The position numbers and the translations under genes were made by a program. DNA of 64,000 nucleotides. Source: Polyangiaceae bacterium (GTDB taxonomy: Bacteria; Myxococcota_A; Polyangia; Polyangiales; Polyangiaceae). Of this stretch, positions 61,015 through 64,000 are shown piece after piece (positions within the stretch are counted from its first letter, which is position 1; every line of letters begins with the position of its first letter). The stretch is from NCBI GenBank assembly GCA_013214025.1, contig JABSRN010000003.1, forward strand, positions 1 through 64,000, written 5' to 3'. Below the pieces are notes generated by a model. It saw only the letters and a program-made list of their open reading frames with translations. It searched no databases and was not told where the DNA came from.

Positions 61015-61272
61015 ATGAACGTTCGACTCGGGACTCTAGCCGGTGATCTTTCTTCCACTATCAAGGTGGCAATTGAAGAGCACATCGCTGGATCGCAGGC
61101 TGAGGTTTCTGGAGGGGGAGGACATTTTAGTATCGTGGTGACATCCGAGCAGTTTGCAGGGAAGTCACCGGTCGCGGCCCAACGGCTCGTGTACACCGCC
61201 ATCAAACATCTGATGAGTGGTGATTCGGCGCCGGTGCATGCCATCGACACACTAAAGACAATCGTTCCGTAG
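61015..61272 (+). CDS. BolA-like protein
   Basis: About 85 residues from the ATG at 61015 (MNVRLGTLAGDLSS). The BolA fold is indicated by HFSIVVTSEQFAGKSPVAAQ then RLVYTAIKHLM and VHAIDTLKTIVP, which follows the family pattern (H..V.IVS..F.G.....RHR.VY..L......IHALS..T). BolA/IbaG proteins work with monothiol glutaredoxins in iron-sulphur metabolism; the typical Fe-S ligand His lies in VHAIDTL. No glutaredoxin gene is adjacent. Confidence 0.85.
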   Translation: MNVRLGTLAGDLSSTIKVAIEEHIAGSQAEVSGGGGHFSIVVTSEQFAGKSPVAAQRLVYTAIKHLMSGDSAPVHAIDTLKTIVP

Positions 61273-61696
61273 ATTTCGCCGGCACGCCCATTTCCCGCTA
61301 CTCGCAGGGACGTCGCAGTGAGTTTGTACACACCCGCGACGTCGTTCAGTAGTGAGTAATACGGACACGTCGTGTGGGCTCGAGAAAAAATCGGGGGCAT
61401 CTTTTGCTCAGTATCGAGGAACGACGGCTGAGTGCTAGTGTGATTTCGACGGTGGGTGGCGTGCCCGGTTTCCAGACATGGAATGTTTGGGGAGCGGGAC
61501 TTAGAAGCGGTGGAATTCGGCGGTCTGTAACGGGCCGTCGGTGAAGTGGCTTGGGCTCGCCAGGGGCAATGGGTCGTAAATGTTTCGCGACCGGTACCCT
61601 GGGCAGCGCTGCACAGTTGCGTTTGCGTTTGGTGTGAATACCCGATTTTGCAAGTATCGAGATTATCTGGCCAATGCAAAATGAGACCAAGCGAAG
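61273..61696. other. 424-base gap, no supported gene
   Basis: Separates the BolA-like gene and the AraC gene. A minus-strand frame crosses it but continues antisense through the BolA-like gene and has no known motif, so it is taken as a shadow. No hairpin with T-run was found. Confidence 0.5.
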
Positions 61697-62974
61697 GTGG
61701 ACACCGCGCACGATGGCGCTAAGCTTTGCGGCGTGGCACAGCGAAGTCGAGACGCACACATCACCGTGAGAGTAATCGCTCCGGTAGTTCGTACCCTACG
61801 CAAGGCGGGGATCGATCCCGGTCCCGTACTGCGTTCCGCTAGTTTGCGAGTTGAGCAGCTCGGAGATTACGACCGTCGTATATCGATGGGTCGCGCCAGT
61901 GCCGTATGGGACCTAGCGGCCAGCTTGGCGCGAGACGACGCATTCGGAATTCACGCGGCCGAAGGGTTACGTGTCCGAGACTTCGATGTGTTGGACTACG
62001 CGTTGCGTAGCGCTCCCACATTTGGCGGTGCCTCTCGTATCTTGGAACGTTACCAGCGCCTCGTGCATACTGGTGCCTCCATGAGTATAGAGATACGGGG
62101 CGACCAACTACACTTCTTGCTGCGACCGGGTAATGCGGGCGAGGTCTCTTCTACCCTCGTAGATTTTTTTGTAGCCGCCTGGACGCGAGTGACGCGACAA
62201 CTCTTTGAAGAGCCGGTGACGTGGAATCAAGTTCGCTTGCAGCGCCCCGCACCGACCGACCCATCCGAGCACCGCCGTTTTTTTGGAGGCCCCGTCAGTT
62301 TCGGTCAGACTCAAGACGAAGTGAGCACTGACGCGAGCTGGGCAGAGCGACCCGTGGTGGCGCGTGGTTCTCACTTCAGCCCAGCGGACCCCTCGGAGCG
62401 GTCCGCTGCAGGCAGCCCACCGAATGACCCAAGCTTGACTGACCCCAGTGGGGCCAATCAAGCCGTCGCCAGTCCGACTGGCGACACGCAAGTCGTTAGC
62501 AGCCCAGCTGCTAGCCGTCAGAATTCTTGGGGAGTCAGTTCTGACGACAACCAAACCAAACAAAATAGGGGGGATGACGTAATGACAGGGAGGGGAACAG
62601 AGCAATGGTTCGCAGAAGAGGTCAGGTCGACCATATCGAAGGAACTCTCGGGCGGTAATCCGTGCGCGGGTAACATCGCGGGTCGTGTAGGAGTGAGTGA
62701 ACGAACTCTTCGTCGTAGGCTGCAGGCCGCCGGCACGAGTTATCAGACACTCTTGGACGAGCGACGATACGACGCCGCGTTGCGCTACTTGCGCGACGAC
62801 GGTTGCAGTTTGCTGGAGGTCGGCTTTCTGCTTGGGTTCTCGGACTCAAGCGGTTTCGCAAGAGCCTGCAAGCGGTGGACGGGCAAGACGCCCGTTGAAC
62901 TGCGTCGTCAGACTCGCGCGAAACAAAGGGAGACCACGGCCTCAGTGGACTTGCCGTCCAGTCCTGGAATGTAA
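61697..62974 (+). CDS. AraC-family regulator with arabinose-type N-domain and long inserted linker
   Basis: About 400-425 residues; starts could be GTG at 61697, 61733 or 61766 (RVIAPVVRTLRKAGIDP). The N-terminal domain follows the Arabinose_bd (OruR-like) plan: GDYDRRISMGRASAVWDLAA, DAFGIHAAEGLRVRDFDVLD then YALRSAPTFG. The C-terminal AraC domain is complete: IAGRVGVSERTLRRRLQAAG with SYQTLLDERRYDAALRYLRD and the second HTH VGFLLGFSDSSGFARACKRW. Family members are about 340 residues. The extra 85 or so lie between the two domains and are Ser/Pro/Asp/Gln-rich. The ligand and targets are unknown. Confidence 0.85.
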   Translation: MDTAHDGAKLCGVAQRSRDAHITVRVIAPVVRTLRKAGIDPGPVLRSASLRVEQLGDYDRRISMGRASAVWDLAASLARDDAFGIHAAEGLRVRDFDVLDYALRSAPTFGGASRILERYQRLVHTGASMSIEIRGDQLHFLLRPGNAGEVSSTLVDFFVAAWTRVTRQLFEEPVTWNQVRLQRPAPTDPSEHRRFFGGPVSFGQTQDEVSTDASWAERPVVARGSHFSPADPSERSAAGSPPNDPSLTDPSGANQAVASPTGDTQVVSSPAASRQNSWGVSSDDNQTKQNRGDDVMTGRGTEQWFAEEVRSTISKELSGGNPCAGNIAGRVGVSERTLRRRLQAAGTSYQTLLDERRYDAALRYLRDDGCSLLEVGFLLGFSDSSGFARACKRWTGKTPVELRRQTRAKQRETTASVDLPSSPGM

Positions 62975-62996
62975 CTCTACCGAATCTGTGCAATCA

Positions 62997-63033
62997 CGCC
63001 CGAGCCCGAAAGGTCTTGGGCGTTTGCTTTTTG
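62997..63033 (+). terminator. Rho-independent terminator after the AraC gene
   Basis: Stem arms CGCCCGAGCCC and GGTCTTGGGCG, with one mismatch and one G-T pair, close a GAAA loop and are followed by TTTGCTTTTTG. It begins 22 bases after the AraC stop. The form is like the terminator at 45704-45741, including the TTTGCTTTTTG tail. Confidence 0.8.
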
Positions 63034-63351
63034 TGTTGAGGCCTTTCGCGTCGAGTATTGCTGGTGGCGAGTCTTCGCGCGGATCGATCGGGCGGGGCTC
63101 GAGCCGTTGGTGCTCGGCTGGTTGCGCCGCTCATGGTGCTCGCCACCTAGATTCCTTCCCTCGTGAGCTGCACATAATGCATTTTTTGACGTGCCCATTG
63201 GGTGACGGTGAGGTCGCGATTTCTTGTTTGATTGCCAATGCTTGCAGGCCGAATGGGGGTTGCTGAACTTTCTGCGACGGAATCGACGTCCGACTGCGTT
63301 GAAGGCTTAGAACCCAACGAGCCGTGCGCTCCCAACGAAGGAATCTCCCAA
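63034..63351. other. 318-base gap before the EF-hand gene
   Basis: No supported gene. Short frames on both strands lack motifs. It should contain the promoter of the EF-hand gene, which has a good ribosome-binding site (GAAGGA) about 12 bases before its ATG. Confidence 0.5.
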
Positions 63352-64000
63352 ATGAAATCTGCTTATCTTGCTTTGAGCCTCGCGGTCGCTGTTGTCTCCA
63401 CTGTCGGCCTATCCAGCGCATCGGGAGGGCATCACGGAATGCGCTTCGAGAAGCTAGACCAGAATGGCGACGGCAAGATCACGCTGCCGGAAATGAGCGG
63501 TCGCGTGAATCAACGATTCGCCCGGCTAGACAAGAATCAAGATGGCGAGATCACGCGAGAAGAGGCTCGCTTTGGCAAACACCACGGCAAGCATCCAGCT
63601 AGGCACCCAGCTAGGCACTACGGCAAGCGGCGCTTTGAAAAACGAGACGTCAACGGCGATGGCCAACTGAGCCGAGACGAGATCCCGCGCATGCCGGACA
63701 AGAAGTTTGCGAAACTAGACCGGAACCAAGATGGCCAGCTCAGCCCCAGCGAGCTGCGTCCCGGGGGAAAAGCCAAGAAGCACCGCCGCTTCGACAAGAT
63801 CGATACCGATGGTGACGGCCGCGTATCGCGAGCTGAGGCAGACAAAGCCAAGAAGCGAAAATTCGCGAAGATGGACACGAATAGCGACGGAGCGGTGGAC
63901 CGGGCGGAGTTCCGCACGAGCAAAGGGCACTGGCCGACGCCCGACGGCGCCAAGAAATCGAAGAAGAACAAACGCCGCAATGCAGGCGAGAAGGCATCGC
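63352..64000 (+). CDS. Exported EF-hand calcium-binding protein, 3' end outside the window
   Basis: The frame is open from ATG 63352 to the window edge (216 codons, no stop). A signal peptide (AYLALSLAVAVVSTVGLSSA) is followed by EF-hand loops with the DxDxDG pattern: DQNGDGKITLPE, DKNQDGEITREE, DVNGDGQLSRDE, DRNQDGQLSPSE, DTDGDGRVSRAE and DTNSDGAVDRAE. Each has the Asp/Asn ligands and the Glu at position 12. A His-rich stretch (GKHHGKHPARHPARHYGKR) sits between loops two and three. It is a periplasmic or outer calcium binder of unknown role. The C-terminus is Lys-rich where cut. Confidence 0.88.
   Translation, partial: MKSAYLALSLAVAVVSTVGLSSASGGHHGMRFEKLDQNGDGKITLPEMSGRVNQRFARLDKNQDGEITREEARFGKHHGKHPARHPARHYGKRRFEKRDVNGDGQLSRDEIPRMPDKKFAKLDRNQDGQLSPSELRPGGKAKKHRRFDKIDTDGDGRVSRAEADKAKKRKFAKMDTNSDGAVDRAEFRTSKGHWPTPDGAKKSKKNKRRNAGEKAS

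Noticed and set aside
61002-61679. 225-codon minus-strand open frame covering the BolA-like gene
   Set aside because: No recognisable domain; the plus strand under it encodes a good BolA fold.

Overview
The window looks like chromosome from a large-genome, GC-rich deltaproteobacterial (Myxococcota, probably Polyangia-like) organism. The basis is gene content: lipoproteins with low-complexity Pro/Ala/Ser linkers, a Kelch-repeat lipoprotein, a Cys-rich lipoprotein paired with a TPR protein, a DUF2330 protein ending in a MYXO-CTERM-like tail, a paired TPR/cyclic-nucleotide-binding protein, and an operon resembling the elb (ether-lipid) locus of Myxococcus xanthus. No species can be named.

Layout. 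1-4.4 kb: start of a SET protein, pyruvate kinase and GluQ-type tRNA-Asp glutamylase on the minus strand, then a broken methyltransferase running into a degraded SIS-like gene and a small conserved protein. 4.4-15.6 kb: surface or lipoprotein genes, a DHH phosphoesterase, a methyltransferase, and a TPR protein with two cNMP-binding domains. 15.85-25.63 kb: a fossil flagellar cluster. On the minus strand lie remnants of flgG-flgA-flgH-flgI-flgJ-flgM-flgN-flgK; on the plus strand lie remnants of fliK-flhA-flhF, then fliA, then flgF, the flgG 5' end and fliW. Almost every structural gene has frameshifts, stops or domain-size deletions, yet fliA (sigma-28), the sigma-54 activator between the arms and a consensus -24/-12 promoter are intact. 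A flagellin fossil lies separately at 35.4-35.9 kb.

25.7-34.8 kb: greB, an EAL-domain protein, a coupled UbiA/GT-C/GT-C envelope cluster, a coiled-coil/helix-hairpin-helix protein and a beta-propeller lipoprotein with a Lys/Ala/Pro repeat tail. 36-38.1 kb: a translationally coupled LMW phosphatase/fructosamine-kinase/unknown operon that fits protein deglycation. 38-45.6 kb: MenA-like prenyltransferase, deoxyhypusine-synthase-like protein, HIT protein, DUF2330 protein, an M16 protease fused to LysM repeats and a lysine-rich tail, and a hotdog thioesterase. 45.7-48.4 kb: a porin gene broken by an in-frame stop, with its terminator, and RNase D. 48.8-56.8 kb: a coupled four-gene elb-like operon (HAD, LarA-like, 1557-residue multidomain enzyme, reductase/epimerase). 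57-64 kb: a membrane-anchored PD-(D/E)XK-like protein, a NatAB-like ABC exporter, SprT-like metalloprotein, BolA-like protein, AraC regulator with a long inserted linker, and an EF-hand protein that runs off the window.

The main message is a lineage that has lost flagella while keeping the regulators, beside intact envelope-lipid and stress-repair operons. Long undamaged genes on either side of the broken ones argue against general sequencing error, although homopolymer indels in a few places (for example a C7 tract in flgJ) deserve checking. No rRNA, tRNA, CRISPR array, insertion sequence or transposase was recognised by eye.
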